A stretch of 64,000 bases of DNA, taken from positions 1-64,000 of the forward strand of contig JARKNW010000145.1 of NCBI GenBank assembly GCA_029976075.1, in the 5' to 3' direction. Position 1 is the first letter of the stretch; each line of letters begins with the position of its first letter. Both the position numbers and the translations under genes were made by a program. This document shows positions 1 to 9,730 of this stretch, piece after piece. Under the pieces are notes generated by a model. It searched no databases, had not been told where the DNA came from, and was given only the letters and a program-made list of their open reading frames with translations. Source of the DNA: Pleomorphomonas sp. GTDB lineage: Bacteria > Pseudomonadota > Alphaproteobacteria > Rhizobiales > Pleomorphomonadaceae.

Positions 1-372
1 GTGCAGGACATCGATGGCCGGGAAGGGAATACTGTCGGGTCGATAGGTCCAGAGACGGGCGGCGGTCGTCTCGTCGTAGAAGGCGTAATGCGGCTCGTTG
101 TTGACGAAGCGGACGAAGGCGAGGGTCGTCTCGTCGTCGGAGTGGCGGACATAGCGCAGCGACACGCCGGAGGCGGTCAGATGGTCGGCGATCATCTTAC
201 CGAACATGTCGTTGGAGATGCCGCCGACGAAGCCGGTGAGCGCGCCGAGCCTCGACATGGCGACGGCGATGTTGAGGCAGGAGCCCCCGACCGCCGGCAC
301 GTAGGCGTCCCGGCCATCGGCCGACTTCACAGGCACGAAATCGATCAGCGCATCGCCACAGGCCAGTAACAT
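1..372 (-). CDS. PfkB-family sugar kinase (fructokinase-like), C-terminus cut by window edge
   Basis: The minus-strand reading frame from an ATG at 372 runs off the left edge without a stop, giving about 124 N-terminal residues. It opens with LLACGDALIDFVPV and continues with a GGSCLNIAVAMSRLG segment, the typical N-terminus of PfkB carbohydrate kinases (GD.LID and GG...N.A), followed by GFVGGISNDMFGKMI. These enzymes phosphorylate fructose, ribose or similar sugars with ATP in the cytoplasm; fructokinase is the likeliest member by resemblance, but the catalytic GAGD motif lies outside the window. A GGGGGA-like ribosome site precedes the ATG. The xylose genes lie about 2.3 kb away with dadA between them, so it is not in their operon. 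Confidence 0.8.
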   Translation of the reverse strand, partial: MLLACGDALIDFVPVKSADGRDAYVPAVGGSCLNIAVAMSRLGALTGFVGGISNDMFGKMIADHLTASGVSLRYVRHSDDETTLAFVRFVNNEPHYAFYDETTAARLWTYRPDSIPFPAIDVLH

Positions 373-484
373 GTGATTCCCCCGGGTTGCTGGGCACTCC
401 TTTTCAAGTGCTAGCCAATCGCCGAGGCGGCTTCAATCTCGCCGATTGGCATGGGGGTATCACTGACTTGGGGTAGGCGCGCGT

Positions 485-1732
485 TCAGTAGCGGTCGATA
501 GACAGATCTTTCGTCTCGATGTCAGGCTTTCGACCGGAAATCAGGTCGGAAAGCGCCCTTGCCGAACCGCAGGACATCGTCCAGCCGAGTGTGCCGTGGC
601 CGGTATTGAGCGACAGGTTCGCATAGCGCGTCGCGCCGATGATGGGCGTTCCATCGGGAGTCATCGGCCGCAAGCCCGACCAGTAGTCGGCTGCCTTGAG
701 GTCGCCGCAAGGAAACAGGCTGCTGGCCACGTACTCGAGCGTGTCGCGGCGTGCCGGCGGCAGATCGGTGCTGTAGCCGCCGATTTCGGCCATACCGCCG
801 ACGCGAAGGCGGCTACCGAGCCGGGTGAGGGCCACCTTGTAGGTTTCGTCGAGCACGGTGGAGACCGGCGCACGCGCTTCATCGGAGATATTGGCGGTCA
901 GCGAGTATCCCTTCACGGGATAGACCGGCAGCTTGAGACCAATGGCCCGGCCGATGATCGGTGACCAGGAACCGAGTGCCAGAACATAGTGGTCGGCGCT
1001 GATGTCGCCCTCGGACGTGGCGACAGACTTCACGACACCGCCGCTCGCCTCGATCCTTGAAATGGAAACGCCGTAGCGGAAACGCACACCCAGCCCTTCG
1101 GCAATCTTCGCCAATGCGTTGGTGAAGAGATAGCAGTCGCCCGTCTCGTCGAGCGGCAGGCGCAAGGCACCGACGAAGCTGTCCTTGACCGCCGCCAATG
1201 CCGGCTCTGCGCGGGCGACGCCTTCGCGGTCGAGCAGTTCGAACGGAACGCCGTCGGCGGCGAGAACCTCGGTGTCGAGGCCGGCGTGGTCGAGTTGCTT
1301 CTGGGTGCGAAAGAGTTGCACGGTCCCCTGGGTACGGTGGTCATAGGCGATGCCGGTTTCTTCCCGCAGGGCAATCAGGCATTCGCGCGAGTAACCGGCG
1401 ATCCTCAGCATGCGCCCCTTGTTGCGGGCGTAGGCCGTGGACGTGCAGTTCATCAGCAGCGACATCATCCACGGCAGCATGCGGGTGTCGAGCGTCGGCC
1501 GGAGAATGAGGGGAGCGTGCTGCATGAACAGCCATTTGATGGCTTTGATTGGAATGCCCGGTGCTGCCCAAGGAGTTGAATAGCCTGGCGAAATCTCACC
1601 GGCGTTGGCGTAGCTGGTTTCGAGGGCCGGGCCGGGTTGGCGATCGTAGACGGTAACCTCGTGCCCGGCTTTTGCGAGGTAGTAGGCGGTGGTGGTGCCG
1701 ATGACCCCGGCCCCAAGAACAGCAATTCTCAT
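485..1732 (-). CDS. dadA: D-amino acid dehydrogenase (small subunit type)
   Basis: This 415-residue flavoprotein oxidises D-amino acids such as D-alanine to 2-oxo acids, passing electrons to the respiratory chain at the inner membrane. The N-terminus is a dinucleotide-binding fold ([20 protein letters not shown] at about residues 4-23, followed by an acidic-end strand VYDR) that binds [25 protein letters not shown] at about 38-60 is characteristic of DadA. The C-terminal [16 protein letters not shown] and [16 protein letters not shown] are the usual DAO-family flavin contacts. Length matches the family. It is transcribed alone: the next minus-strand gene upstream is xylA, and an oppositely oriented lipoprotein lies between. 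An alanine racemase partner (dadX) is not seen. Confidence 0.93.
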   Translation of the reverse strand: MRIAVLGAGVIGTTTAYYLAKAGHEVTVYDRQPGPALETSYANAGEISPGYSTPWAAPGIPIKAIKWLFMQHAPLILRPTLDTRMLPWMMSLLMNCTSTAYARNKGRMLRIAGYSRECLIALREETGIAYDHRTQGTVQLFRTQKQLDHAGLDTEVLAADGVPFELLDREGVARAEPALAAVKDSFVGALRLPLDETGDCYLFTNALAKIAEGLGVRFRYGVSISRIEASGGVVKSVATSEGDISADHYVLALGSWSPIIGRAIGLKLPVYPVKGYSLTANISDEARAPVSTVLDETYKVALTRLGSRLRVGGMAEIGGYSTDLPPARRDTLEYVASSLFPCGDLKAADYWSGLRPMTPDGTPIIGATRYANLSLNTGHGTLGWTMSCGSARALSDLISGRKPDIETKDLSIDRY

Positions 1733-1989
1733 TTGTGAATAGTCCCTGCTTCACAAGTCTCGTGTGATGGATGACCAGCGAAACCACCGTCTTCTGCGGT
1801 ATTTCTGGTTTCGCAAGAGGTCGGCTGCCACACACAGGCAAACTCTAGGAAGGCTCACCGACCGGGTCCACATGAAAAAGGCCGCGGCTGGCGCTTGGGA
1901 GGGTTGCAGGATCAGTGGTTCCGGCCTGCATACTGCCCGACGCCTTTCCCGTCGCTTCATTCGAGGCGGCGCCTGTGCTATCGAAAGGC

Positions 1990-2583
1990 ATGAATCGCAT
2001 TCGCAACCTTCTGCGCCTGTCCGGCGTGCTGATGTCGGCAGCCCTTGCAGGCTGTTCCATCCTCGGCTCCGACTCGGATTTCGCGCCACCGCCACCGTCG
2101 CGTGCCGCTACGTTCCGCATTACGGCCGCCGGCGTGCCGGGGCTGCCGCCGAACACCGCCTTCTCGAAGAAGGCGATAGAGGCATTGGAGCCTGGTTACG
2201 TTGTCTCGTCCGTGACGATGGCGACCGAGCAGAGCGAGAGCGTCGCCGCTCTGGCGCTGTTCCGCGAGGGTTTGCAGGTGCTGCAGGTCTTGCCCGGCCA
2301 GGGAGGGCGGATCGGCGCCGTTCACGGCGTATCGGAAAGTCTCGTCGGCCCCAATGGCGAACGTATCGGCATGACCTTCCGCGAGACGCACATGGACCGT
2401 GCGTCCTGTCGCGAAGGGCAGGGCAACTGGCTTGCCATGCCGATCTGCACCGCGCGCGGCGCTCCCAACATCACCTTTGTCTTCGCCATTCCCGGCTACA
2501 TCTCGGCCGGCGGTCTGCCGGACGATGCGACGCTGGCCGGTGCGACGCTGCAGCGTATTATCTGGGTGCCGCCAGTCGGGTAA
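1990..2583 (+). CDS. DUF1131 (YfeY-like) lipoprotein
   Basis: The protein has 197 residues from the ATG at 1990; an in-frame earlier start at 1915 would add 25 residues ahead of a clear lipoprotein signal, so it was rejected. The signal is MNRIRNLLRLSGVLMSAALAGC, with LAGC as lipobox. The mature part follows the DUF1131 pattern: a GG.I..V...S..VGP.G..IGM.F block, a Cys pair (CREGQGN...MPIC), an F.F...GY.SAGGLPDDATL block and a terminal LQRIIW. In Escherichia coli the family member YfeY is a sigma-E-regulated lipoprotein of unknown function. Here it faces xylA and shares a bidirectional terminator with it. A function beyond envelope location cannot be given. Confidence 0.78.
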   Translation: MNRIRNLLRLSGVLMSAALAGCSILGSDSDFAPPPPSRAATFRITAAGVPGLPPNTAFSKKAIEALEPGYVVSSVTMATEQSESVAALALFREGLQVLQVLPGQGGRIGAVHGVSESLVGPNGERIGMTFRETHMDRASCREGQGNWLAMPICTARGAPNITFVFAIPGYISAGGLPDDATLAGATLQRIIWVPPVG

Positions 2584-2639
2584 GGCGGCCTTCGCCCCTG
2601 AAGGGCTCCCCCCGAGAAAGCTGGAATGAGAAAAAGAGT

Positions 2640-2661
2640 GAGGCCGGGAAATCCCGGCCTC
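2640..2661. terminator. Bidirectional terminator between DUF1131 gene and xylA
   Basis: A perfect stem GAGGCCGGG/CCCGGCCTC with a 4-base loop lies between the two converging stop codons. A T-rich tail follows on the plus strand (cgtcttgtttcttg), and an A-rich run on the other flank gives a T-run for minus-strand transcription, so it can end both transcripts. Confidence 0.85.
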
Positions 2662-2690
2662 GTCTTGTTTCTTGTGGTGAGCGTCGCAGA

Positions 2691-4007
2691 TCAGCAGAAC
2701 TGATTGACGATCGCTTCCAACTGCTCCTGCTTGCCGCTTTTCGGCTCGGGATTGATGTTGTTCTTGGCAACGTAATCCGCGAGGTCTTCGAGCGAGCGCT
2801 TGCCGGCCAGGATGGCCTGACCCTCGGCGCCTTTCCAGCCCGCATAGCGCGTCTCGAGGTTCTTGGCGAGACGGCCATCCTCGATGATCGCAGCGGCGTT
2901 GAGCAGCGCCTTGGCGGCGGCGTCCATCGACGCGGCGTGCGCGATCACCAGATCTTCCGGATCGAGCGACTGGCGGCGAACCTTGGCGTCGAAGTTGAGG
3001 CCGCCGGTGGTGAAGCCGCCCGCCTTGATGATCTCCAGCATGGCCAGCGTCAGCTCGGGCACGTTCATGCCGAACTGGTCCGTATCCCAGCCGAGACGGT
3101 CATCGCCACGGTTGAGGTCGACCGAACCGAAGATGCCAAGGGCATTGGCCAGCGCCAGTTCGTGCTCGAAGCTATGGCCAGCGAGGATGGCATGGTTCTG
3201 CTCGATGTTGACCTTGACTTCCTTCTCCAGGCCATAGGCCTTGAGGAAGGAGTACACCGTGGCGACATCGAAGTCGTACTGGTGCTTGGTCGGCTCCTTC
3301 GGCTTCGGCTCGATCAGGATGGCACCCTTGAAGCCGATCTTGTGCTTGTAGTCGACGACCATGGTCAGGAAGCGACCGAGCTGGTCCTGTTCCTGCTTGA
3401 GGTCGGTGTTGAGCAGGGTCTCGTAGCCTTCGCGGCCGCCCCACAGCACGTAGTTCTGGCCACCGAGCTCCTTGGTGACGTCGAAGACGTTCTTCACCTG
3501 AGCTGCCGAGTAGGCGAACACGTCCGGGTCGGGGTTGGACGCGGCGCCGGCCATGAAGCGGCGGTGGGAGAACAGGTTGGCCGTGCCCCAGAGGAGCTTG
3601 ATCCCCGTCTCTTCCTGCTTCTTGGCGAAAATGTCGGCGATGGCGCGAACGTTCTTGTTGGACTCCGCGAGCGTCTTGCCTTCCGGCGCCACGTCGCGGT
3701 CGTGGAAGCAGTAGAAGGGCACGCCGAGCAACTGGAACAGGTCGAAGGCGACGTCGGCCTTCACCTTGGCGAGTTCAAGCTCGTCGGACCCGGTGAACCA
3801 CGGACGCAGGAAAGTGCCGTTGCCGAACGGATCGCCACCGCCCCAGGCAAAGGAATGCCAGTAAGCGATGGCGAAGCGCAGATGATCCTCCATGCGCTTG
3901 CCGAGAACGACCTGGTCCTTGTTGTAGTAGCGGAAGGCGAGCAGGTTACGACTTTCGGGGCCCTCGTACTTGACGGGCTTGAGGTTGCCCCAGAACGGAT
4001 GCGTCAT
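2691..4007 (-). CDS. xylA: Xylose isomerase
   Basis: The 438-residue protein converts D-xylose to D-xylulose in the cytoplasm using divalent metals. The family motifs are all present: FCFHDRD near residue 98, [59 protein letters not shown] and the late metal-site aspartates around [19 protein letters not shown]. Length is that of the group II (long) enzymes. It is the last gene of a minus-strand operon LacI regulator-xylB-xylA, with a 39-base gap to xylB, and ends at the shared terminator at 2640-2661. Confidence 0.97.
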   Translation of the reverse strand: MTHPFWGNLKPVKYEGPESRNLLAFRYYNKDQVVLGKRMEDHLRFAIAYWHSFAWGGGDPFGNGTFLRPWFTGSDELELAKVKADVAFDLFQLLGVPFYCFHDRDVAPEGKTLAESNKNVRAIADIFAKKQEETGIKLLWGTANLFSHRRFMAGAASNPDPDVFAYSAAQVKNVFDVTKELGGQNYVLWGGREGYETLLNTDLKQEQDQLGRFLTMVVDYKHKIGFKGAILIEPKPKEPTKHQYDFDVATVYSFLKAYGLEKEVKVNIEQNHAILAGHSFEHELALANALGIFGSVDLNRGDDRLGWDTDQFGMNVPELTLAMLEIIKAGGFTTGGLNFDAKVRRQSLDPEDLVIAHAASMDAAAKALLNAAAIIEDGRLAKNLETRYAGWKGAEGQAILAGKRSLEDLADYVAKNNINPEPKSGKQEQLEAIVNQFC

Positions 4008-4046
4008 GTCTTTCCTCTCTTTTGAATTCTGCTTTGCATGGAAGGA

Positions 4047-5510
4047 TCAGGCGAGCGCGTCGCGAACGGCCGGGTAGAGCGCGCGATACTTGGCGTAGCG
4101 ATCGGCATAGGCGGCAACGAGCGACTTGTCCGGCTCGACGGTGCGGGCCACCGGCGGCGGCGTCAGCGTTTCGAAGGGGTCGTCGCCAGTCGCCGCGATG
4201 CGACCCATGCGAGCGGCACCGAAGCCTCCGCCGTAGTCGCCCTCAGCCGTGATGTCGAGCGGCCGATCGAGGACCGCCGCCATGATCTGCAACCAGGCTT
4301 CAGACCGCGAACCGCCGCCGACGGCGAAGGCGCGATCAATATCCGTGCCCGCATCATTGAGCACGCGCAGACAGTCGCGGAAGGCGAAGGCGACGCCTTC
4401 CAGCACGGCCTGGGTGAGCTCGGCTCTGCCGGAAGTGTGGCTGAGCCCAACGAAGACACCGCGCGCGGCGGCATCATTGTGCGGCGTACGCTCGCCGGAA
4501 AGATAGGGCAGGAAGGTGACCGGCGACGGCTTGGCCGGCTTCGGGTCCAGGCCCTTGGTCAGTTCCGGTGCCGGGGTTTCCAGGAGATGCGACAGCCACT
4601 GCAGGCTGTCGGTGGCCGACAGGATGACGCCCATCTGATGCCACGTTCCGGGAACCGCGTGGCAGAAGGCGTGCACCGCGCCTTCCGTGTTCGGCGAGAA
4701 GGAGGCGTTGGAAACGAACAGCACACCCGACGTACCGAGCGAAGCAAAGGCAGCGCCCGGCTTGACAGCGCCCATGCCCACGGCGCTGGCTGCATTGTCT
4801 CCGCCACCACCGGCCACGACCGGCGCCTTGGCGATGCCCCAACGGGAAACCAGTTCGGCACGAAGGGCGCCAGACGACTCCGTGCCCTCAACGAGGCGCG
4901 GCATGTGGTCGAGCGAGAGGTCGGTCGCCGCCAGCAGGTCCTTGGACCAGGCGCGCTTGCCGACATCGAGCCACAGCGTACCGGCGGCATCCGACATGTC
5001 GGACACGTAGTCACCGGTCAGCCAGAGCCGGACGTAGTCTTTCGGCAGCAATACCTTGGCCGTCTTGGCGAAAATCTCGGGCTCGTGCTTCTTCACCCAG
5101 GCAAGTTTCGGCGCCGTAAAGCCGGGCATGGCGATGTTGCCGGCGATGGCGCGCAGTTCCGGGCAACGCGCCTCAAGCTCTCCGCACTCGACGGCCGAGC
5201 GGACGTCGTTCCACAGGATTGCCGGACGAAGCGGTTTGTCGGCCTTGTCGAGAAGCGTCGCACCGTGCATCTGGCCTGAGAGACCGATACCGGCGACCGC
5301 CGCGAGTTCCTTGGGATGGCTGACCTTCAGTTGATCGATGGCGCTTTGCGTCGCGGCGATCCAGCTGTCACCATCCTGCTCGGACCATCCGGCATGCGGG
5401 CGTGACACTTCGAGCGATGCAGAGGCGGTGGCGATGATCTTCTCGCCGTCGCCAACGAGAACAGCCTTCACCGACGACGTGCCGATGTCGAGGCCGAGAT
5501 ACGTGGTCAT
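4047..5510 (-). CDS. xylB: Xylulokinase
   Basis: This 487-residue FGGY-family kinase phosphorylates D-xylulose to xylulose 5-phosphate, feeding the pentose phosphate pathway. The N-terminal phosphate-binding loop LGLDIGTSSVKAVL, GLSGQMHGATLLD, the WNDVRS segment, TGDYVSDMSDAAGTLWLDV and the glycine-rich VAGGGGDNAASAVGMG signature near mid-protein are all seen. The late FAVGGGSRSEAWLQIMA is the C-terminal adenosine-binding motif. The ATG at 5510 follows a GGAGA-type ribosome site. It sits between the LacI regulator (48 bases upstream) and xylA, consistent with one transcript. No xylose ABC transporter genes are in the window. Confidence 0.97.
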   Translation of the reverse strand: MTTYLGLDIGTSSVKAVLVGDGEKIIATASASLEVSRPHAGWSEQDGDSWIAATQSAIDQLKVSHPKELAAVAGIGLSGQMHGATLLDKADKPLRPAILWNDVRSAVECGELEARCPELRAIAGNIAMPGFTAPKLAWVKKHEPEIFAKTAKVLLPKDYVRLWLTGDYVSDMSDAAGTLWLDVGKRAWSKDLLAATDLSLDHMPRLVEGTESSGALRAELVSRWGIAKAPVVAGGGGDNAASAVGMGAVKPGAAFASLGTSGVLFVSNASFSPNTEGAVHAFCHAVPGTWHQMGVILSATDSLQWLSHLLETPAPELTKGLDPKPAKPSPVTFLPYLSGERTPHNDAAARGVFVGLSHTSGRAELTQAVLEGVAFAFRDCLRVLNDAGTDIDRAFAVGGGSRSEAWLQIMAAVLDRPLDITAEGDYGGGFGAARMGRIAATGDDPFETLTPPPVARTVEPDKSLVAAYADRYAKYRALYPAVRDALA

Positions 5511-5558
5511 GGTCTCCTCCCAGTAATAATCAAGGTCTGGTTTGTTCCTGGTCCCGCG

Positions 5559-6581
5559 CTACAGGAGATTGTCGCGCAGGAAGATGTCGATGCGGATGCG
5601 TTCCTGATCGTCGATGATCTGCCAGTCCGAGGTCAGTGACAGCAGCACGCGGGCTGCCGAACGGACTTCATGGCCGGGATCCTGATTGATCACCGCGTCG
5701 ATGGTCCCTCTCACCAGCGCCTCGCGGTTTTCCTCGATGAGCTCGTGGGCGATGTAGACGATCTCGCGTGCGCGGCCGCTTGCCTCGAGCGCGGAGATGA
5801 CGCCGGCGTTTCCCGCACCGGCGTTGTAGATGCCTGCGAGATCGGTGTGCTGGTTCAGAAGGTCCTCGACCAGCTTGTGCACGCGGGCCGGGTCATCACG
5901 CCCTTCACGCAGGGCGATGACCTGCACGGCGGGAAAGTCCTGGGCAATCACCTGCTCGAAGCCAAAGCGACGTTCGGCATGGTCCCTCAATGCGAGAGAG
6001 CCGGCGACCAGGGCAACCTTTCCCTTCTGGTTGGGCAGGAAGCGCCCCAGCAGAGAGCCGGCCGTACGACCGGCGGCGGTATTGTCGATGCCGATGAAGC
6101 GATCGCGACGCGAACTCGGGACGTCCGACACCAGCGTCACGACTGCGACGCCATCAGACTTCAATGCGTTGATTGCCTCGCGCACGGCTGGATGGTCGAG
6201 GGCTGCCACAGCAACGCCCGCGTAGGATTCTTGCCGAATTTCCCTCAAGGCATCGGCAAGCACCTCGCCGTCAAATACATCAACATGACGGATGTCGAAA
6301 CTCGCCCCTTTGTAGGGGAGCCAGTCGCCGAGGCGCTGGATTGCCGATTCCAGGGCCTCGAAGAAAGGATTATGCCCGCGAGGCAGGACGAAGGCGATGC
6401 GGCTGGTTCCGGGTTGGACGCGACCGGCGAGGCTCGAAGGCGCATATCCGAGCTGACGGATGGCGTTTTCCACCTTTTCAATGGTCACCGAACGCACGCC
6501 ATCGCGTCTGTTCAGCACGCGGTCGACTGTTGCGACGCTGACGCCAGCCGCTTCTGCAACCGTCCGCAAAGTGATCTTCAT
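5559..6581 (-). CDS. LacI-family transcriptional regulator, probable xylose operon repressor
   Basis: The 340-residue protein starts with a LacI helix-turn-helix (ITLRTVAEAAGVSVATVDRV at about residues 3-22, then the hinge region ending ...QLGYAPS). It continues as a periplasmic-binding-protein-like sugar domain (RIAFVLPRGHNPFFEALE; late NAGAGNAGVISALEASG). It is the first gene of the operon with xylB and xylA, so it probably regulates them and itself in response to xylose or xylulose; this is inference from position. The binding domain resembles those of the ribose/xylose type. A promoter with an overlapping inverted repeat lies just upstream (6601-6644). Confidence 0.88.
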   Translation of the reverse strand: MKITLRTVAEAAGVSVATVDRVLNRRDGVRSVTIEKVENAIRQLGYAPSSLAGRVQPGTSRIAFVLPRGHNPFFEALESAIQRLGDWLPYKGASFDIRHVDVFDGEVLADALREIRQESYAGVAVAALDHPAVREAINALKSDGVAVVTLVSDVPSSRRDRFIGIDNTAAGRTAGSLLGRFLPNQKGKVALVAGSLALRDHAERRFGFEQVIAQDFPAVQVIALREGRDDPARVHKLVEDLLNQHTDLAGIYNAGAGNAGVISALEASGRAREIVYIAHELIEENREALVRGTIDAVINQDPGHEVRSAARVLLSLTSDWQIIDDQERIRIDIFLRDNLL

Positions 6582-6600
6582 TGAGGGGTCCAGCCTTCGA

Positions 6601-6644
6601 ATTGATTTTTTTCACTCAATAAGGCTATGCAATTCCCTCGTCAA
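6601..6644 (-). promoter_or_regulatory. Putative promoter and operator of the LacI regulator-xylBA operon
   Basis: Read on the minus strand there is a TTGACG element (6639-6644), a 17-base spacer and TATTGA (6616-6621), a reasonable sigma-70-type promoter. An inverted repeat, ATTGA-N10-TCAAT at 6601-6620, overlaps the -10 element and would suit autoregulation by the LacI-type protein. No experimental basis; the assignment is by pattern only. Confidence 0.45.
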
Positions 6645-6744
6645 TGCGCAATGGACTGGTTCAAACACTCATCTGGTGAAAACAAAGGGTTGCCGGCCGC
6701 ACAGGCAGTTGGGCGGCGCCGGCGTGATGTCGTCGGCGCCGCTC

Positions 6745-8139
6745 TCAAATGGTTCTGTTGGCCAGCGCATCCAGGACGCGGACCCAGGAGCGGATCCCGC
6801 CGTGGTAGCTTGAGACTTCATACTTCTCGTTGGGCGAATGGATCCGATCATCGTCCAAGCCAAAGCCGATCATCAGGCTGTCCATGCCAAGGATCGACTT
6901 GAAGTGCCCGACCACCGGAATGGAACCGCCGGAGCCGACCAATGCAGGCTCCTTGCCCCACTCGTCCTTGAGCGCGGCGCGGGCTTTTCCCATGGCCTTG
7001 CCATCGATGGCAAGATGAACGGCCGGGCTGCCTCCATGCTCGCGAAACTCGATCTTGGCGTCGGGCGGCAAACGGTCGGTTACATACTGGCGGAAGGCCG
7101 TGCGAACTTTCTGCGGGTCCTGCCCGGCCACGAGACGGAACGATACCTTGGCCTCGGCGGCGGCCGGCAGCACCGTCTTGAACCCTGGGCCTGCATAGCC
7201 GCCGGCAAGGCCGTTGATCTCGCAGGTCGGCCGCGACCAGATTTTCTCAAGCACCGTTCGGTCGACTTCGCCCGCCGGGGTCGCCAGTCCGGCACCGGCG
7301 AGGAAGGCTGCGGCATCAAAGCCCAGGCTATCCCAGTTGGCTCGAAGTTCCGGCGAGATATCCGTGACGCCATCGTAGAAGCCGGGAACGGTGACGCGTC
7401 CCTGATCATCATGCAGCCCGCCGAGAATCTTCGTCAGAACGTGCAACGGATTGAGCGCTGCGCCGCCGAACGAGCCGGAGTGCAGGTCGTGGCTGGCACA
7501 ACGCAGAGAAATCTCTTCGCCGACCAGGCCGCGCAGCATGGTGGTGACGGCTGGTGTCTTCCGGTCCCACATCTCGGTATCGCAGACGAGGGCCAGATCC
7601 ACGGACAGTTCTTCGCGATTTGCCTCGAGGAAGGGGATCATCGATGGCGATCCCGATTCCTCCTCGCCTTCGGAGAAGAAGGTGACATTGACCGGCAGCT
7701 TGCCTGTCTCGGAGATCAGCGCACGACAAGCCTCCAGGAAAGTCATGAGTTGCCCTTTGTCGTCCTGTGCCCCGCGGGCAAGGATGCGCTCGCTGCCATC
7801 GGGCTGCTTCTTGATCACCGGTTCGAAGGGGGGCGAGTCCCAGAGATCCAGGGGGTCGACCGGCTGGACGTCGTAATGGGCGTAAAACAACACGTGCGGC
7901 TTGTCCGGGCCGGCCTTTGTATAATGGCCGACAACCATGGGATGCTTCGGAGTCGGACGAACCGAGGCGTCAAAACCCAATGCGGTCAGCTCTCCCACAA
8001 GCCAGGTCGCAGCGCGGGCGCAGTCATCCTTGTGAGCCGGGTCGGCGGAAATCGAAGGGATGCGCAGGAAATCGAACAGGCGATCGAGGCTCTTGGAAAA
8101 GTCGGCATCGACTCGGGCAAGAACGGCTTGAACGGACAT
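6745..8139 (-). CDS. M20-family metallopeptidase (dipeptidase type)
   Basis: The protein has 464 residues from the ATG at 8139, which follows GGAG at good spacing; the open frame reaches back 56 codons further but that part is compositionally non-coding. It is a zinc-dependent M20 peptidase of the carnosinase/CNDP-like group, cytoplasmic. Motifs are FYAHYDVQPVDP (first metal ligand and the catalytic Asp), ARGAQDDKGQ (bridging Asp), FFSEGEEESGSP (catalytic Glu and metal ligand) and DLHSGSFGG in the lid domain. The final HSPNEKYE carries the last histidine ligand. It is transcribed toward the LacI gene but separated by 163 bp that hold the xyl promoter, so it is probably a separate unit. Substrate unknown. 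Confidence 0.9.
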   Translation of the reverse strand: MSVQAVLARVDADFSKSLDRLFDFLRIPSISADPAHKDDCARAATWLVGELTALGFDASVRPTPKHPMVVGHYTKAGPDKPHVLFYAHYDVQPVDPLDLWDSPPFEPVIKKQPDGSERILARGAQDDKGQLMTFLEACRALISETGKLPVNVTFFSEGEEESGSPSMIPFLEANREELSVDLALVCDTEMWDRKTPAVTTMLRGLVGEEISLRCASHDLHSGSFGGAALNPLHVLTKILGGLHDDQGRVTVPGFYDGVTDISPELRANWDSLGFDAAAFLAGAGLATPAGEVDRTVLEKIWSRPTCEINGLAGGYAGPGFKTVLPAAAEAKVSFRLVAGQDPQKVRTAFRQYVTDRLPPDAKIEFREHGGSPAVHLAIDGKAMGKARAALKDEWGKEPALVGSGGSIPVVGHFKSILGMDSLMIGFGLDDDRIHSPNEKYEVSSYHGGIRSWVRVLDALANRTI

Positions 8140-8802
8140 TGGCGTCTCCAGATGGGGTGGCCCTTTGGATTCACTCCGAGGGGTGATGAGCCGAAATGGG
8201 CGGACGCGTGGCGGAAAGACCGCTCGACGCGGCGCCGGAACTCGAGAAACACTGTTGTTATCCGCTCGAAGCTGGCAGCAAAACCCCGAACGAGCAATTT
8301 TGAACACTACGTCATATGACCATTGGCAAAATTTTCCGCTTGGCAGGCTTTACGCGTCGCCCTATGCGGTGAAATTCAGAGTGGTAGAATGCCGAAACGT
8401 AATCAGAGGGAGTGGTTGTCCCTTGTTAAGATGGAGGGAGGCCAGTCAGGTAATTGAAACCGCCCCGCCGAGAAATTTATAGCGACGTTTCATAACTAAA
8501 TACATATTGTTTTTTTCATATTATCTACTGATAAATTTCAATAACAAAGTTGATACTGGAGAAAAATTCGGATTAACTTATAAGAGTCGATGGTTTCGTA
8601 TTTTTGGCAAAGTTTTTGTGGAGTGATTAATAGGACAAATGCGAGTTGAACGTCTGTATCTGACGCAAGGGGCATATCAATTCGTGTGATATTGTGCGCT
8701 TTCGCTTTCAAAGCCTTTATCTGGCTCCGAATGTGATCTAGAAGGAACCTGTTCGGTCAGTTATGCGTTTTTATGCGAAAAGAAGCTGAAGCATGAGAAC
8801 AC
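8140..8802. other. AT-rich intergenic island upstream of the LuxR-type gene
   Basis: About 660 bp without a credible gene. The part from about 8470 to 8760 is strikingly AT-rich against its surroundings, with T-runs and TA steps (for example around 8500-8560). It separates the divergent M20 peptidase and LuxR-type genes. The composition suits binding by a MucR/H-NS-like silencer; mucR itself is in this window. No clear lux box was found. Confidence 0.6.
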
Positions 8803-9561
8803 ATGCCGCGAACTAACGACCTTTCGGCGGCTGGAGGTAGGGTCGAAATCATGAATACGCCGGACGACATCCTGGCTGACGCAGTCGGCCTCCGCACATA
8901 TTCCAGTGCGAACAAGATCTTTGAGGTTATCGAGCGCCGGCTTCTCGGGCATGGCGCGAGTCACGTGCTGATTTCTGGCCTGCCGATGCCGGGTCGACCG
9001 GTGGAGCCGTTGGTTCTTCATATTCGTTGGCCGGATATTCGCTCCGAACGGGGACAGCTCATCACGATAAGCAAGGGCGATCCGGTGCTGGAGCGCTGCC
9101 GTGTCGCGCATCGTCCCTGCCTGATCGATGGCGTCAGCATATCGGGGCACTCCGATCTGGTGGCGGCAGCCGGTCCCGAGGCGTCGGCACGCATCGTGGC
9201 GGTGCCGATCACGTCGATCCCGCCCTACCAGGCGGCGGTTATCGGCCTCGGCGAAGCTCTGTCGCTGACCGAGCTCGATCTCGTCGCTTTCGATTTTCTG
9301 TGTAACCAGGCGTTCCGGCGCCTGCGGGCTCTCGGCTACCTTGTCGATTCCCGTCCCGGCGACCTGTCGGCGCGCGAACGGCGCGTTCTCGAGTTGACCG
9401 CCCTTGGGATGACGGCACAGGACATTGCCGAGAACCTCAACATCTCCCAGCGAACCGTGCACGCTCATCTGCAAAATGCCGGCGAGAAGCTCGATGCCAC
9501 CAACAAGACCCAGGCGGTCGTGGAGGCGCTGCGCTATGGGCAAATCTCGCTTGCGAGCTGA
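8803..9561 (+). CDS. Orphan LuxR-family regulator with autoinducer-binding-like domain
   Basis: This 252-residue protein (or 236 if translation begins at the ATG at 8851, which has GGAGG 13 bases upstream) has an N-terminal autoinducer-binding-type domain; GDPVLERC is in the position of the conserved Asp-Pro of LuxR proteins. A C-terminal LuxR helix-turn-helix at about 190-240 reads LSARERRVLELTALGMTAQD followed by ISQRTVHAHLQNAGEKL. No luxI synthase is in the window, so it is a solo LuxR. Regulators of this architecture, such as VjbR in Brucella, control surface structures and quorum responses; ligand and targets here are unknown. It sits behind an AT-rich region and has its own terminator. 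Confidence 0.85.
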   Translation: MPRTNDLSAAGGRVEIMNTPDDILADAVGLRTYSSANKIFEVIERRLLGHGASHVLISGLPMPGRPVEPLVLHIRWPDIRSERGQLITISKGDPVLERCRVAHRPCLIDGVSISGHSDLVAAAGPEASARIVAVPITSIPPYQAAVIGLGEALSLTELDLVAFDFLCNQAFRRLRALGYLVDSRPGDLSARERRVLELTALGMTAQDIAENLNISQRTVHAHLQNAGEKLDATNKTQAVVEALRYGQISLAS

Positions 9562-9586
9562 GGACGTTCTGTAGAGTTCCGACATG

Positions 9587-9620
9587 AAAGCCCGCTGGTT
9601 CGCCCGCGGGCTTTCTTCTT
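9587..9620 (+). terminator. Terminator of the LuxR-type gene
   Basis: Perfect 9-bp stem AAAGCCCGC/GCGGGCTTT (9587-9595 and 9606-9614) followed by a T-rich tail, 25 bp after the stop codon. Confidence 0.88.
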
Positions 9621-9730
9621 GCGTGCCTTTGTGGACGCCAGTCCTGCTTCCATCGGCGGCATTGAGCGGTCATCATCACTCGGGCTAGAACAGCTCTTGG
9701 TTTGCCAAGCCGACTGGGAAGGATTTGCAC

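Noticed and set aside
4038-5279. 413-codon plus-strand frame opposite xylB
   Set aside because: Mirror of the xylulokinase codons; no start signal and no domain.
8746-8763. Possible lux box (AACCTG...CAGTT) ahead of the LuxR-type gene
   Set aside because: The arms match imperfectly and the spacing is short; not enough to call a LuxR binding site.
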